From Brachypodium distachyon (taxonomy: Eukaryota > Streptophyta > Magnoliopsida > Poales > Poaceae): 64,000 nt of DNA. The notes beneath the pieces were generated by a model. That model was given only the letters and a program-made list of their open reading frames with translations, was not told the DNA's origin and made no database searches. Numbering within the stretch: the stretch's first letter is position 1; each line of letters starts with the position of its first letter. Shown here one piece after another: positions 1 through 12,194 of this stretch. Position numbers and translations under genes: made by a program. The stretch lies in assembly GCF_000005505.3 (NCBI RefSeq), contig NC_016131.3, forward strand, positions 42,307,355 to 42,371,354, in the 5' to 3' direction.

Positions 1-712
1 ACCATGCCATCAATACACATAAAGAACACAAAAGGTGACGATTACAATTTCTCTTGCAGAATTGACAGGACACAAATATATCAAGACACAAAATTCCAAT
101 CCAAATTCAACCTACACATGGAGAAACAAAAATCGCAAATTTTGCTGATAATATCGGAATACAACATGGAAAAAAGAAAAAGGATGAAGCTACTGTTCAT
201 GTAAGATTTGTTTTCTCGTTTCTGTTTCTCGATGATTAGGACAAATTTGGATTTAAAGTTTTGTGTCCTAGTAGCTTCATCAAGAGTCAACTTTGTGACT
301 CTTTTTTTTATGTTTTCATGACTTTCAGAGAGGGTGGTAGGAAGCCACGGTGTGGCGAGGATCTTCTTCGGTGGTTCCTGTTGGCGGTTTGGGGCATTGG
401 TCGTGTGTTTTGTTTCGAGTTTCGATCGCTCTGTTGACCGGCGGGGCTTCATGTCCTTTGTATCTGGTTTTTTCGCGGTTTGTCCTAGTAACCCAGTTAA
501 CTGGACACTCTCTGTCCCTTTCGAGGTGTCTCTAAAAAAACTGTTTATTTTCTGAGCAAAACTGACTTACATTACTTGTGAGACGTCGAAACTACAGGAC
601 TCGGCACTCAATCGGAATCACTGAACGCAGATTTTATATTTCCATTGTGATATTCTTTCTTCTTTATTGCAAAGATGCCCAAAGGGGGGGAGAGGGATAG
701 AAGAACTGCTAC
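1..712 (-). other. Probable intron sequence of the fusion gene; nothing else recognised
   Basis: This stretch lies downstream of the last recognisable exon of the minus-strand dehydrogenase/aldolase gene, whose splice donor is at 711-712. I looked here for the next expected exon, the conserved part of the second NAD-binding domain around a DAPVSGG motif, and did not find it. It is therefore most likely a long intron that continues past the left edge. A GC-richer block around 330-500 may be a transposon remnant, but I could not assign it. Confidence 0.4.
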
Positions 713-3700
713 CTTCCAATCTTTTCTTGAGTTGAGTCACAAATCCGGGAGAAACTGTAGAAGATAGGATGATGGATGTTCCTGCTGACAACACTGAAAA
801 GCAAGGACATTCAAAACCATATAACTAGAGCTCAGAAAATGTTAAACCAACCTGGGATGCAAACACTGTTTAAAACCAGGACAGAAGGGAAAACCCTATA
901 CCTGGCACAGCACCAGCATTTCCATATAGAACACTCTCAGCTTGAACTTCGTTCGCAACCATGATTATAAGTATTTCCACATCTGAAATTATTGGCATAA
1001 TTCAGATTTCAGACACGGTATGACTACGGATACTTTGTGCATGGTATCACTGCTAAGTAATAATAACTAATTAGATAAATTCATTATATGACACACGAAT
1101 TCTTCATGCAGGATAGCATATGCCACTGGAGCTTTTGCAAATCCCTCATTGTACGAGTAACGAGGTCGAGATTGGTCAGGGCACACTGTCATTGACAGTT
1201 TGACACAATGAATGGCACATAAAGAATGAGAAGAAATATTACAGATTTGAGAAAAACATCAAGAGAAAAGGTCTGATGATTTCATGCAGTCAGAAAATCA
1301 TAAAATACTGACTAATTTTATAGATAATAAAATGTGATCTTACGATGAGAAGAATTGTAATTTTACTAGAAAGTTGAAAGATACCTTTTGATACTTCCTC
1401 AGGAGAATGTTTCGACAATCCACCTAATTCAGCAAACCTGGCCAGTGTTGGCTTGTAAACCTAAATGGTACAGGGAGATAAAATTACTCACGCGTAGCAT
1501 ACAGGAGGAAGAACAGATTTGAGCAGAGTTCAGGATCTATCCATGTGTTATTAAGATCGCTATTGTCTTTTCTGATAACTTGGGATTAATCTAGAGTTTT
1601 TTTACAGTACCCCAGTACTCCACAGGAGAGCATTGGAGTAGACCTGGGCAAACCCCTGGCCGGGCTGGGTTCCGGGCCAGGCTTCATAAAGCCACGCACG
1701 TAAACCCCAAGCCTGGGCCCAGCCCAGCCTGAAAAAAATAGCCTTCTTGGTACTAATAATCAGTTTCGGGATAAAAATGATTTTATACCTGTTTTTCAGA
1801 AGAAAAAAAATTATTTTAACCTATTTCGGGTTTTGGGCTGAGCTTCAGGTGGAAAATTGAGTACAAAGCCTGGCCCGGGAAGCCGGGCTTTGGGCCGGGC
1901 CGTCCAGGCTGTCCATGCCCAGGTCAGCATTGGAGCACCAATCAAATTTGGCCTTTCATTTAGCAGGGTAATTTAGATATTTTATCTTGTTAACCAAAGG
2001 TGATATTTATTATTTATATGTAATCGAATAAGTTGTAACTTATGTATGCCCACAGCTGCATCCTCGTCCCTGTTTTTCTTATGTATGCACTGATGATAAA
2101 TTGTCCAACGAACCGCCGGTAGCTCCTCCCCATCACCCAAATGCGCCACCTCTAAGTTCAGGAGTAATGCTCAGAAAAGGAGACAAAGATCTAAACATTG
2201 CTGCCAATTATCCTACTGCTTCGTGTCAGGAAGCTTTTACATCCAAGAAAAAATACTACTGTGATTTTGGACGAATTAATTAAGGACCACATGAAACTGG
2301 CTTCATACTCATACTTCATGGGCATCCATGAGATTGCAGATTTTCCTTTTATCACAAACCAACGAATACTAGATTCACGAATGAATCAATTCGATCTGGA
2401 GGTGGAGTCTTCGTTGATTCGGTCATGATTCTGAGAACCAGCGCCACTCCGGACCGGAGCACTACATCGGTGCAACTACGCAACTCGTCCGCTCTGTCCT
2501 GCCCGTAGCTCCGGCACCCATCATCGTGACCAGCTATTTGCGGAAGCATAGCCCAGTTGCTGATTTCCAGCATGGCGCCGGCCCTTCCACACGGGTCACG
2601 GACTCACATCTGCCGCATCGACATCTCTTCAAATTAGGGTTTTGAATGCCATGTCGGGGATCTGAAGAAATCAGCTGGCTCAAGAATAGTCCTAAGTTGT
2701 GATTGGACTCTTGGATTACAATTTTACCCCTTCGATGATGGTACTCCCTAGTAACTTTTAACGGAGGTACTCCTTAATGCTTGAGCTGGAGTACTTGTTA
2801 ATCTCATCCATCAGATTAAAAGAAATAAATGCTATACATTTATTGCAGGGCACCATAAACGAACTCTTAATCTAAGCTACCAATGATTCATCTAGCAACT
2901 AGCAACAATAAAACGCTTATAACCAAGAGGTCAAATCGAGCAGCCATTATAAGATTGTCTAGGCTTTCTTAAATGCATCACTAGTGAAGGTAAAATAATA
3001 AGTCGGGATTTTTGTCATTCTTTGTACTTGAATTGCAGCAATTTCAGCGACACAATTCTGCACTTCGGGAGAATATGAGTGGTAGAAGAGTTCTTACGTC
3101 ATAAGCAGTCACTGAGAAACCTGATTTTAGCAAATGAGATGCCATTCCAAATCCCATAGCTCCAAGACCAATAAAGCCGACCTTCTTTGCTTCTTTAGAA
3201 GCCACAACAAGCTGGTCAGCTAATTTGCTTGCATCATAGATTGGTTGACTCGCAGCATCTATGATGTTTACTCCAAATAATTGCTCCCAAACCTGCAAAA
3301 TTATCTTTGAAATTTTTAGATTTGATAAATCGAAGCATCTATGAACAGCTTGCTGATAGTTATTCCACACCTTCAACGGTGAAGCAGGTTCACCTCCGAT
3401 TACTGCTGAAGAACCTGAAGATAAGTACACAAAAGAGTGCAGGAGTGAAAGGCATTTGAGAAATTTTAAGTTAGCATGTTTGCACCCGTTCAAGTTATCA
3501 GGACAGCTCAAAAAGGTTGATGTAAAGAAGCTTCAATGGCATACCATGCATTAATTGTTGATAAGCAACAGACAGAAGCGGGAGAGGGAATGTTACTGCT
3601 TTAGCCGTATCCATCACGTAGCTCTATATTGTTGTTTAAGAGTGAAACCTGTGTTAGTAATTCAGAGGCAGAAGCATTCGGCCATGCAATAGCAGTAGTC

Positions 3701-6137
3701 CTTTTACAGTTTGCAACATCAGAGTGACACATATTAACTGATAATTTTAATCCCCTCTATGGGGATGTATGCCCATGACACTAACACTCTCCAAAGAAAA
3801 AGAAACAGAACTTACTGCATTTTTCTTTAATAATGACTTCAGAGAACCAATAAGCAAAGGATCCCCACTCAAAAGTTTTGGAACTGCCTCCACAAATATC
3901 CTGCAAATAAATACAGCATTGTTTTGCTTGCAAGTTGAAATACATACAAGTTTAGACAGAACATAGAGTCCAATAACTCTTGTAACCTTGAGCTTCCAGC
4001 AGCATTTGATATGATGTCATAGATAATAGACGGATGAATCCCAGCTCGGACACCAAGAAACATTGCTTCAGTAGAAGCAACAAAGTGAATGCTCTCCAGC
4101 AAATCATTAACCAGCTTAATTTTGCTGTAAAAATAGATGGTATATGGTTTAAATAGTGATAATAATATTTCCACTGACCAGTATGGTACTGATATTGTAA
4201 GCATTAAACATTATGTCCCTATTTTCTGGTATTTGCTAATGTCAGAAGAAAGAAAGCAACCTGCTGCAGCCAAATTCACCTTCGGCAAAGTAAATCATGT
4301 TGTCAAGATCTGAAATTGTCAGGCAGATTACAACTTCAGCGACATTACGCCACGAGAGCATCGTAAGGTAAGGACAAGGAAGAAAATATTAGTAAAAAGG
4401 TACACAAATTTGGAACTACCAGAGAAAATCTGCTCAGCTCTTTTGGCTACATTCTCTCTCCCAGATGCAACGACCTGACATTCAAAAGCCAAATAGTGAT
4501 AACAAAATAATACAAATGTACACGCACACAGTTAAGATGCTCGGTTGGCATATCACTTACAACAATCTTTTGCTTCAATTCATCAGATAAACCAATAAAA
4601 ATGTATCCATCAAGAAGAAAGATATCCTTCTTCTCATCTGCAGGATAAAGAAATCTGAATTATCTAGTACTTGTTTGTTCGAAACTTCGAATAGAAAATT
4701 TGTTGCACACACTCATTCATCACCAGTGTCAGTGCACCCTGTTTATTGGAATGGAATTGTTTTTTTAATAATGTTCAAGAAGGTCAAAGAAACAACTAAT
4801 ATCCTTTCATTTCTACCAATTATCGATTCACATAGTTACCTAAATAACTTATGTTATTGAAACACCTGATATTATTTGATCTGCCACCAACAATGAAATA
4901 TGAACCTTTTTCATGATGCTTAGTGATAAACTTGCAGTAAAACTAATTCACATTTCAGTAAATATGAAATATGTATATTTTGTCTTTCATGCTAGGTAAG
5001 CAGTTTCAGATGCACCCTCTTGAACAAATTGAGTCAAATCAAAACTGGAAACAAATTAAACATATAAACTCACAGCTTTCACCACAGGTACAATTTTTGT
5101 TCAATTTATCAGATACAGTCTCCCAAACAAATTAAGTCAAATGAAAACCGACAACTAATTAAACATGCAGTTAGTTGCTAAATCAAATGTGTAGCTTTCT
5201 AATTCTTTACAGTCCTGGTGTTCTTAGCGCAGCAATTACTATGACCAACGACGTGAATAGGTGATGTGATGCACAAATTAACATTTTACCTGAAAGCTTC
5301 AGCTCCAACTTCTCCAGATGACTAGGCACCAACATCGATCGAATCAATACAACAGCCTCTGTGCACAATCCTATGCAATGCTCAAGAGAAAACATCATTT
5401 CAAAAGTCAACTATATATAACTTGTACAGAAACAAGTGAGCGTGGGTGGGACAGAAGAGCCTGGTAGGCAACAAAGAGAGTAGATGGAAAGTACAGACCT
5501 TTCACTATACCCTCAGATCCAAAGAACAACTCGTCTACCCCATCGGCATCACTGAGCACAATGACTAGCGTGGCATCTGCAGGCACCGAGAGTGTGTGAT
5601 GGATCAGATAGGCGCAACAAACATATGAGTGATGCATTCTTGACCGCGTATGGTAGCACGGTCTAATCAGCATTCCAACAAACGGCTCGTACGCACGCAC
5701 GACGGCACCTGGGCACCAGGCATGATAGCAAACACCACGTACGCACGCACGCACGCACGCCATACATACGCGCAACGAGAAGGCCGTATCACGAACATAT
5801 GATGGGACCAGTGCCCAAGAAAAAATACATAGGCTCACCTCGCGCGGCTTCCGCGGGGCTCGCGCACGTGACGCCGCCGCCCTGCTCCGCGAGCGTCCTC
5901 GCTGCCGATTCATCCGCCTGCACGGACACGAGCCGTCACGAGCGAGCATCTCCCAAATACCAAACGAAGAAACCGGGACGAAAGGAAGTAAAGTTGGGAG
6001 GGTGAGTCGAGGGCGACCTCGGGGTCGATGTAGAAGCGGACGATCGCGCCAGAGCGGAGGAAGGAAGCGGCGAGTGCTAGGCTCAGGTCGTCTGCGCCGA
6101 CGAAAGCGACGACCGCCGACAACGACGAAGACGACAT
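713..6137 (-). CDS. 6-phosphogluconate/3-hydroxyisobutyrate dehydrogenase-like + class II aldolase fusion gene, 5' part (At1g18270-like)
   Basis: Fifteen exons can be joined in frame with GT..AG borders: 6137-6018, 5917-5839, 5576-5499, 5370-5290, 4637-4561, 4474-4420, 4309-4261, 4124-3987, 3900-3816, 3623-3545, 3414-3371, 3292-3098, 1460-1385, 982-902 and 793-713. They encode about 439 residues. The first NAD-binding domain starts at residue 8 and its glycine loop is degenerate (VGADDLS). The second begins near residue 333 with an intact GLGAMG loop and continues through STVSPGF. This order matches the plant fusion protein At1g18270, which from memory is about 1,370 residues and goes on to a DUF1537 kinase-like domain and a class II aldolase. 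Those parts must lie beyond the left edge. The first donor (GAG|GTCGCC) is weak. The precise substrate is not known to me. Confidence 0.88.
1639..1927. mobile_element. hAT- or Mutator-like MITE inside an intron
   Basis: A 290-bp GC-rich element starts TAGACCTGGGCA and ends TGCCCAGGTC, which are inverted repeats of each other. It is flanked by the direct repeat AGCATTGGAG at 1629-1638 and 1926-1935. An 8-bp duplication (CATTGGAG) would fit hAT, and a 9-10 bp one would fit a Mutator-like element; the ends decide by two bases. It sits in the 1.6-kb intron between exons 12 and 13 of the dehydrogenase/aldolase gene and has no coding capacity. Confidence 0.72.
1936..3097. other. Rest of the large intron, with an unassigned GC-rich block
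   Basis: This is intronic for the minus-strand fusion gene. Positions 2420-2660 are clearly GC-richer than the surroundings and read like promoter or 5' exon sequence of something inserted, but no long conserved frame or terminal repeats were found. The remainder is AT-rich. Confidence 0.4.
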
Positions 6138-7914
6138 CGCGCTTGTGCTGTGCTCTCGCCGACGGCGAGGACCAACCCGAAGCAGAATCAAGCAGAGCGG
6201 AAGCGTGCGGAGCAGAGAGGAGAGCCAAAACGGGACCGAGGAAGAGAGGGGATCAGGGGACTGACGAGGATTCAACTGTTGTTGTACAGTTGTTCACAAC
6301 TCCTTCGTCTCACCGGCATGTGGTCCCTACGGGAGGTGCTCCCTGATCAGCAGATGTGGACTTTGGACTGCAGTAACAAGTGGGCTCCATTTCTTTAACC
6401 AGGGGAGACAGAATGCTCACGTGGTTATCTGGATATATGCTTTTTCTGCAGCGTGCCAAATCATGGACTTTGGACTGAAGTAACAAGTACACGAGATTGA
6501 GTTCAAAAAAAAAAAAAAAAAAAAAACAAGTACACGAGATTCGAACCGTCCCAGAAGCAGACGTTGTGGCCCTGAGGGTGCAGATCATAATTTTGATAAT
6601 TTCTTCGATAGTTTTTTGAGTTTCATGTGTTATTTGCATCTACTGCATCCACACAAATATAAATTGGAGTATGTATTTGCCACTGAACCATCCATCTGTA
6701 ATTTAACGTACGAGCTAGAACAACCGGTAATGAATTTGTGTTTCTTAAAAAGGCTCACAGTCAGGATGTGCATTAGTGCATAAAACCCAGGAATCAAAAA
6801 CCAAGCTGAAGTCGAAGCCCGATTAACTGAAATATCGGTCAGTTTAGTTCTCGGTTGTTAATTTGGTTTCGATTACTACTAACTGAAATGCTGTCGAGTA
6901 AGTTTAGTTTTTGACCTTAGATGCCGAAAAAGAAAATTAATGTGACAAAAGAAAATTTATAGGTCGAAATAGCAACTGGAAGCGCACAATCTATGTAAGA
7001 AGAGTTCACCATCCACCTCCCTATCATGCACATCCACGACTCTACCGGTTCAGCCCTAGCCGCCTCGTTTGCCTCATTCATTTCATCCTTTGGCTAGTTG
7101 GTCAATGTTTTGCCTCTATTCCTCTCATCTCTATGTTTCTACATCCTCATGACATGGCCCCAACACGCAGGTACAAGAGAAAGAGAAGCGGGTTGCCACA
7201 ACTGAGCTCCTAGTCATGGGCTTCTACCCAGCGGTGTGAGGAAGCTAGGAGTTGCGACAGAATCGAAAGGCTGGGTGCTCGTTCCGGCAACTGGGTGGTC
7301 GGCCAGGCAATGTTAGTGTCATTTCAATCCTAACTCGACTATGCGACAGTACTGCATGGTGGCATAGCTGCATAATGCAGTATGCATTCCTCTTCTTCAT
7401 TTTTCTATCATACTGCTCCATGTGAATCTGCCCCATATCTGAAATTGCTGCGTTGATGTGGTGTTCTTGCTTCTACAATACTGGATCTCTTACTTGATGT
7501 TTTTTCCTATCATACCTTACTTGATGTGTACATTATACAAATATTTGCGTCGATGGAAAAATATCAGTGTCTAGCAATAGTATATGGTTTTTGTGCATGA
7601 TATTTTCGGTCACGGAAATACGGAGATTTCTGTACACAAATTCATCTAGGTTCGGGCCCCATAGGATGGGTAATAGCCTTACTCCTTATTCGATCGGATG
7701 ATCTCAGATTGACACAGTTCAATTGCATTTACAGATAGTCACACAAGGGTACCCAATGAATTGGGGGCAACTGTCAGCTGGGATTTCTATGCTACAATGG
7801 ACTTTGGTCCTCTTGCTGGTTGTCACAAAGCGGGCTCTGATTAACCCTTTATTCTAAACTAATTATATCATAGTCAACTTAATACACAAGGGAACAATAA
7901 AGTGTAAGATAATA
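6138..7914. other. 5' flank of the fusion gene and intergenic sequence
   Basis: GC-rich sequence up to about 6300 is the likely 5' untranslated region and promoter of the minus-strand gene; no clear TATA box was seen. Beyond 6550 the sequence is AT-rich and no gene was recognised. It contains the poly(A)-only insertion at 6499-6525. Confidence 0.5.
6483..6541 (+). mobile_element. Minimal retroinsertion: GAGTTC plus poly(A), flanked by a 16-bp duplication
   Basis: The direct repeat ACAAGTACACGAGATT occurs at 6483-6498 and again at 6526-6541. Between the copies lie only GAGTTC and about 21 A residues. This is the structure expected of target-primed reverse transcription by a LINE enzyme that copied little more than a poly(A) tail. 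Alternatively it could be slippage around a short duplication, but the length of the flanking repeat argues for an insertion. Confidence 0.7.
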
Positions 7915-7996
7915 CTCCCTCTGATACATAATAAGTGTCTCAGATTTTGTACTAACTTAGTACAAAATTTGGACACTTATTATGAATGGGATGGCG
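7915..7996. mobile_element. Stowaway MITE (82 bp)
   Basis: Inverted termini CTCCCTCTGATACATAATAA and its complement near 7970-7996, flanked by TA dinucleotides. These are the hallmarks of the Tc1/mariner-derived Stowaway family. Non-coding. Confidence 0.85.
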
Positions 7997-8539
7997 TACT
8001 AACTAATCAAACCAATCCATAATATGCTAATCATACTTCCCACAACATCATTGGCGGAGCCAACGCCATGCAACTGCCAGGCTCGAATTTTCTTTGTACT
8101 AACTAGTATGATCATCCCAAGGGGGTGATTGTTCATAAGCTAAGTACTAATTTGTTTATGTTTTGCCCGCGTTCCCGGAGCAGGCTGGCTCCGCCCATGC
8201 CCGAGCAGCAGATAGCAAATACTTTTCAAAGATAGCAGGTATACATGCATATCCAATCGAACGTTACATGACAGACATACATAAATAAAATGCGGCAGGT
8301 TCAATAGTTGTTACAGTACTGATATGAACCACGAGCTTGGCACGCCTGCCAGGGTCAAAGAAGCCGCGACGCCACCGTTGCCATGAACGTCAGCATGATC
8401 AGCTCATCTGGGAAAGTCTCGAGCACCGCAGTGTGCAAACCCAGAACTGACGCAATCCCGATGACGCTCACACTGACAGCTAGCAGAGCGATTGTGACAC
8501 ATCCATGGATCTTTGTGCAAAGAAACGTATCACTCTCGT

Positions 8540-8647
8540 TACCATGCAAACCATTACGGGTCGTCAGATACTTGGAATTTCTTTCCATCTATTTACCATG
8601 CAAACCATTACGGGTCGTCGGATACTTGGAGTTTCTTTCCATCTATC
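8540..8647 (-). repeat. 54-bp tandem repeat, two copies, 3' of the MYB gene
   Basis: Two near-identical 54-bp units start with TACCATGCAAACCATTACGG at 8540 and 8594 and differ at two or three positions. They lie 120-230 bp downstream of the MYB stop codon, probably within or next to its 3' untranslated region. Confidence 0.9.
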
Positions 8648-8767
8648 TTTGTTATCAACCCCGGATCCAACATCAACCAAACATGCATCGCGGGATCGGC
8701 ATGCTCCGAAACATTGGCCTGATGGCCATGCATGTCAGCACGCGCATGCTCAGGGAAGGAAGTGAAT

Positions 8768-9705
8768 CTAATCTATGTGCAATGTTCCTAGGATAGCGTC
8801 AGAGCCAGTCGGGTCGAAGCCGCCGCCTGGGTAATATTGGTCGAATGGATCGACGCCCAATCCGCCGTACGCGAAGCTGTCCCAGCCCGCTTCGGTGATG
8901 CCATCCATGCCGATGCCGGAAAGACACATGGGCTCTGGACAGTCGGCCACGTCCATGCCGAATGTCGTCGAGCAGTTGCCTTTGGGCGGTGGCACAGCCG
9001 TGATCTCCTGTGGCGGTTGGATCATTGGAACTATCGCCTTCTCATCCTCATTATCTAGTCGTAGCGAAAGCTCAGCGTCGTCTAGCTGCGACGACGGCTG
9101 TTGCTGTCGCGGTTGTTCGAGAGGATGGATCTCTTGCATGGGCAGGTGTGTGACGGGGTCGATGCCCATCCTGCGGAGCTTCTTCTTGATGTGGGTGTTC
9201 CAGTGGTTCTTGATCTCGTTGTCCGTCCTCCCCGGGAGCTGTGCAGCGATCTTGGACCACCTGCCACCGTGAGATTAATTAATGCACCGATTAGTCGCTC
9301 GTGACAACCGAGACCGCAAGCAAAACTACTCCAAAAAAACGTGATTTACACAGATACCTGTTGCCGAGCTGCATGTGCAGGTCGATGACAAGCTTCTCCT
9401 CCTCGTCGGAGAGGAGACCCCTCTTGATGTCGGGCCTCAGGTAGTTGATCCACCTCAACCTGCAACTCTTCCCGCACCTCAGCAACCCTGCATTGGAACG
9501 GATGCATATAAGTACAGAAAAAGGAAAGAACTGGTGATGGCTTGAATTGAAACTTGCGGGCACCAAACCGACCTGCGAGCTTGGGGATGACGCGCCAGCA
9601 GTAGTGATCGTGGGTGAGGAGGAATCTGACGAGCTTCTGATCCTCCTCCGCCGTCCACGGCCCCTTCTTTAGGCCCACCTTGTCGCAGCACGGCTGCCTC
9701 CCCAT
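8768..9705 (-). CDS. R2R3-MYB transcription factor, MYB20/42/43/85 type
   Basis: Three exons, 9705-9573, 9487-9358 and 9260-8768, join in frame to give 251 residues. The start is chosen at MGRQPCC, the near-invariant N-terminus of this family; the next codon upstream is GTG, not ATG. Residues 14-64 form repeat R2 (GPWTAEED to LRPD) and about 67-115 form R3, which ends [14 protein letters not shown]. Both introns fall at the positions typical of R2R3-MYBs, the second splitting the Arg of GNR|W. The R3 repeat lacks the bHLH-binding signature. The C-terminus is acidic and Gly/Pro-rich, as in activators. In Arabidopsis this subgroup regulates lignin and secondary-wall genes; that role here is inferred from similarity. 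The repeat domain shows no broken residues. Confidence 0.93.
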
Positions 9706-9796
9706 CACTTTGATGTTCTGACCCGGGGCCGCTGTTCTCTGTGTGTGACGCTGGCACTGCTTGTCTGTGTTCCAAATAAGCTCGGTACACCCGCTG

Positions 9797-9806
9797 CATT
9801 TATAGA
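9797..9806 (-). promoter_or_regulatory. TATA box of the MYB gene
   Basis: CTATAAATGC on the minus strand lies about 95 bp upstream of the MYB start codon, the expected distance for a short 5' leader. Confidence 0.65.
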
Positions 9807-9849
9807 TGGAGGAGCGTCAGTTCACGGTGGAGAGGGAGGAGTCACGTGG

Positions 9850-10440
9850 CTGTGCGAGAGCGTGGAGTGGGTCGTACGTGTGAGCTCGTCTCTAAGCCAG
9901 GGCGCCATGCTTACGCCAACTGTGTGCCCCAGCTGGGCTCAATGCAATCTTTCGAAAAACAGTAGGCATAGGCAAATGGGTTAAAACGTCGTGCAACCTT
10001 ACTAGCCATTATCATCGTTCATACTTTTTCTGTGCCAAGTCAGTCTTCCGATGACCCCGAGTGCTGATAACAGGTGGACAGTTTTTTGTTAAAAAGTGAT
10101 GATTTGAATGGAAATCTAAAGTTGCACCTGGATCCTAGATGCAAAAATATATATATGAGAAAAAGTCACATGTAAATGTATATGCCTTTTATATGTATTC
10201 ATAAAGCAGTCTGATCTCCGAAGCTTTAAATTCAAGATGTAGTCCATTCGTCACTTGTGGATAGATATCGTTAATTCTTAGATGTGAATTCAACCCGCAT
10301 GAGACTTGCATCAAACAATTGGAACGTCAACATTACTTTCCTCTTTGTTATCTGTTTTGCTATTTATTGGATTTTGTTGAGATATGTGTCGAATATGTGT
10401 ACGAGTAGGGCTACAAATGGACTTGAAATTAGCAGAGGGT
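9850..10440. other. Intergenic, no gene seen
   Basis: Upstream region of the MYB gene and AT-rich spacer. No conserved frame, RNA gene or transposon terminus was recognised. Confidence 0.5.
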
Positions 10441-11540
10441 TAGGTGTTGAAGTCGAACACGTGTAACCCGGGCCTAATATATAAAGGCGCCGCGGGGTAG
10501 CCCAAAGAAACAATGACAACATAATAAAAATAGACTCGCAGGGGGAGCCAACGGCTTGTGCCGGAGCTCAGGGTGGCCGGTGTTGCGGTATTATGAGGGG
10601 AGGAGCACCGGTAGTCATGCCTCGGGGATGTAGACTTCGGCCGAACCTCGTTAACAAATATCATACCTCGGTGTCATCCTTGATCGTGCATCCGACGGAT
10701 TTCGTAACAAGTAGTATCAGAGCGAGGTTGAGGGGATGCAGAAGATCTTGTCAAAGGTGCGAGGATCATGCTCGATGGGCGCCGCAGAACGTCCAATGTG
10801 GTGCAAGGTGGAGCATGGCGGCAATCGGATTTCCGATCGGTGGAGTCAGACACTTCAGGCAGGCGGCCTGAACCGATCGATGGGCTGCAGTTGGCAAGGA
10901 TCGACCAAGCATGGTGATTGGGCCGACACAATGGCTAGGAAGACGTCACAGATCAGACGACGGCTTGGGCTCACGATCAGACCGGCGACCGGATAGATCG
11001 GGGCGGGATGCATCGCGGTATAGTGGTGGATCGGTGTAGCACAAGGCAACATTGTGGCACGGTGTACGAGTTGTGTCGACGATGCAGGTGACCAGGGTGC
11101 AACACGGGTTTGTGCATAGAATTTGCACAAGGGTGCGACTGTTACAAGTGTCGGCGGCAGTGTGTTCGTGCGACTAGTGACATACGCCGGAATTAACTCG
11201 TCGGGAGAGGCTGCAGCAGTTGGATTAGAAGTCCGAGTCAAAAATTCCAAGGCATGATGCATGGCTAGCGGCGCACTTCGCGGCGCAGGGAAGCCGAGCA
11301 GGGTTCGGTGCGGCGCTGCGGACAAGCCGAGCAGGACAGGAAGAAAAAAAAAGGACAAGACGACTCGGAAAGATAATCCACGGTGCTGCTAGCAAGCGTT
11401 GGACAAGGCGAAGGTGAACCACGGAAAAGTTACATGCAGGCTAGAGGCAATTGAAGATCAAGTTCATTTGTTGAGGATAATATTTTTCAAGCGCGGAAGT
11501 TCTGCAAGGAGGATTTACCATACAATTTTATTATCGGAAA
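10440..11540 (+). mobile_element. Remnant of an LTR retrotransposon or TRIM/LARD-like element
   Basis: GTATCAGAGC at 10714-10723 matches the usual plant primer-binding site for initiator tRNA-Met. It lies about 230 bp downstream of a TATA-like TAATATATAAAGG (10478-10490), as in an LTR promoter. The following 800 bp are GC-rich but hold no gag or pol similarity that I can see, so the element is either non-autonomous or decayed. Its right end abuts the truncated RING gene near 11545 and may have caused that truncation. Exact ends were not found. Confidence 0.5.
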
Positions 11541-11547
11541 TTCTATT

Positions 11548-11805
11548 TTCAAGCCAGATCGCGCACACCAGCTTCTCCGACGCCCGCCTGCCCACCGTCG
11601 AGTAGGGGAAGTACCGCAGCTTCTTCTTCACGATCCGCAGCGCCGGCGCAGCTGCAGCCGCCGCCGCCGCCGCCTGTGCATCAGCGTTCTTCCGATCTGG
11701 TTTGATGCAGATGCACATGGCAATTATGAACATGGCAAACAGAATGTTGGAGAGGATAAATGCGACCTCTGTTGCCGCCGCCGTCATCGTCCAGATGCGG
11801 GACAT
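11548..11805 (-). pseudogene. Truncated RING-H2 (ATL-like) gene copy
   Basis: The frame read from 11805 has an N-terminal hydrophobic segment, a poly-Ala stretch and then FPYSTVGRRASEKLVCAIW. This aligns with FPYSAAGRRPSEKLVCVIC of the intact gene at 13849-14283, and the sequences around both start codons also match. Homology stops just after the first zinc-ligand pair: the second ligand Cys is replaced by Trp and the rest of the RING is missing. Beyond that point the sequence belongs to the neighbouring retroelement-like stretch. It cannot form a RING finger and is best read as the dead partner of a local tandem duplication about 2.4 kb away. Confidence 0.82.
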
Positions 11806-12081
11806 GCTTGGGACGGAAAGGAATAGTGGATATATTATTTGTCGGTTTCTCTCGGTTCTGTTAAGGGCTCTGGGGTTTGAAATCGTTTTGTAAGGGGCAC
11901 GTACGTAAAAGGAATTGAGAACCCTTAGAACTGGCAGGGTTTTTTTCGGTTTTGCTATTTCTTACTCGATGATAACAACTTTTTTGATTTAATCATTGAG
12001 ATTTGTGTAAGATTAACGTATGTCTGATAAATAAGAAAATCTTCATTTGAATGGCTACGATTGTTAACTGAGAAATAAATA

Positions 12082-12194
12082 CTCCCTCTGATCCATATTA
12101 ATTATCGAAATATTACATGTATCTAGATGTTTTTTAGGCATAGATACATCCATATTTGGGCAAATTTGAGGCAATTAATATGGATCGGAGGGGG
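12082..12194. mobile_element. Stowaway MITE (113 bp)
   Basis: Termini CTCCCTCTGATCCATATTAA and GGATCGGAGGGGG are inverted repeats flanked by TA. The internal motif TACATGTATCTAGA is shared with the copies at 23163, 24341, 28032 and 45205. Confidence 0.85.

Noticed and set aside
1081..1175. Candidate exon (NEGFAKAPVAYAIL) for the fusion gene
   Set aside because: The true exon with IIMVANEVQAESVLYGNAGA was found at 902-982 with correct borders and phase.
5740..5765. Short GCAC microsatellite as a possible regulatory array
   Set aside because: A simple-sequence repeat inside an intron with no sign of function; no CRISPR-like spacing.
10714..10723. tRNA-like GTATCAGAGC
   Set aside because: It is only the primer-binding-site match of an LTR element; no tRNA cloverleaf surrounds it.
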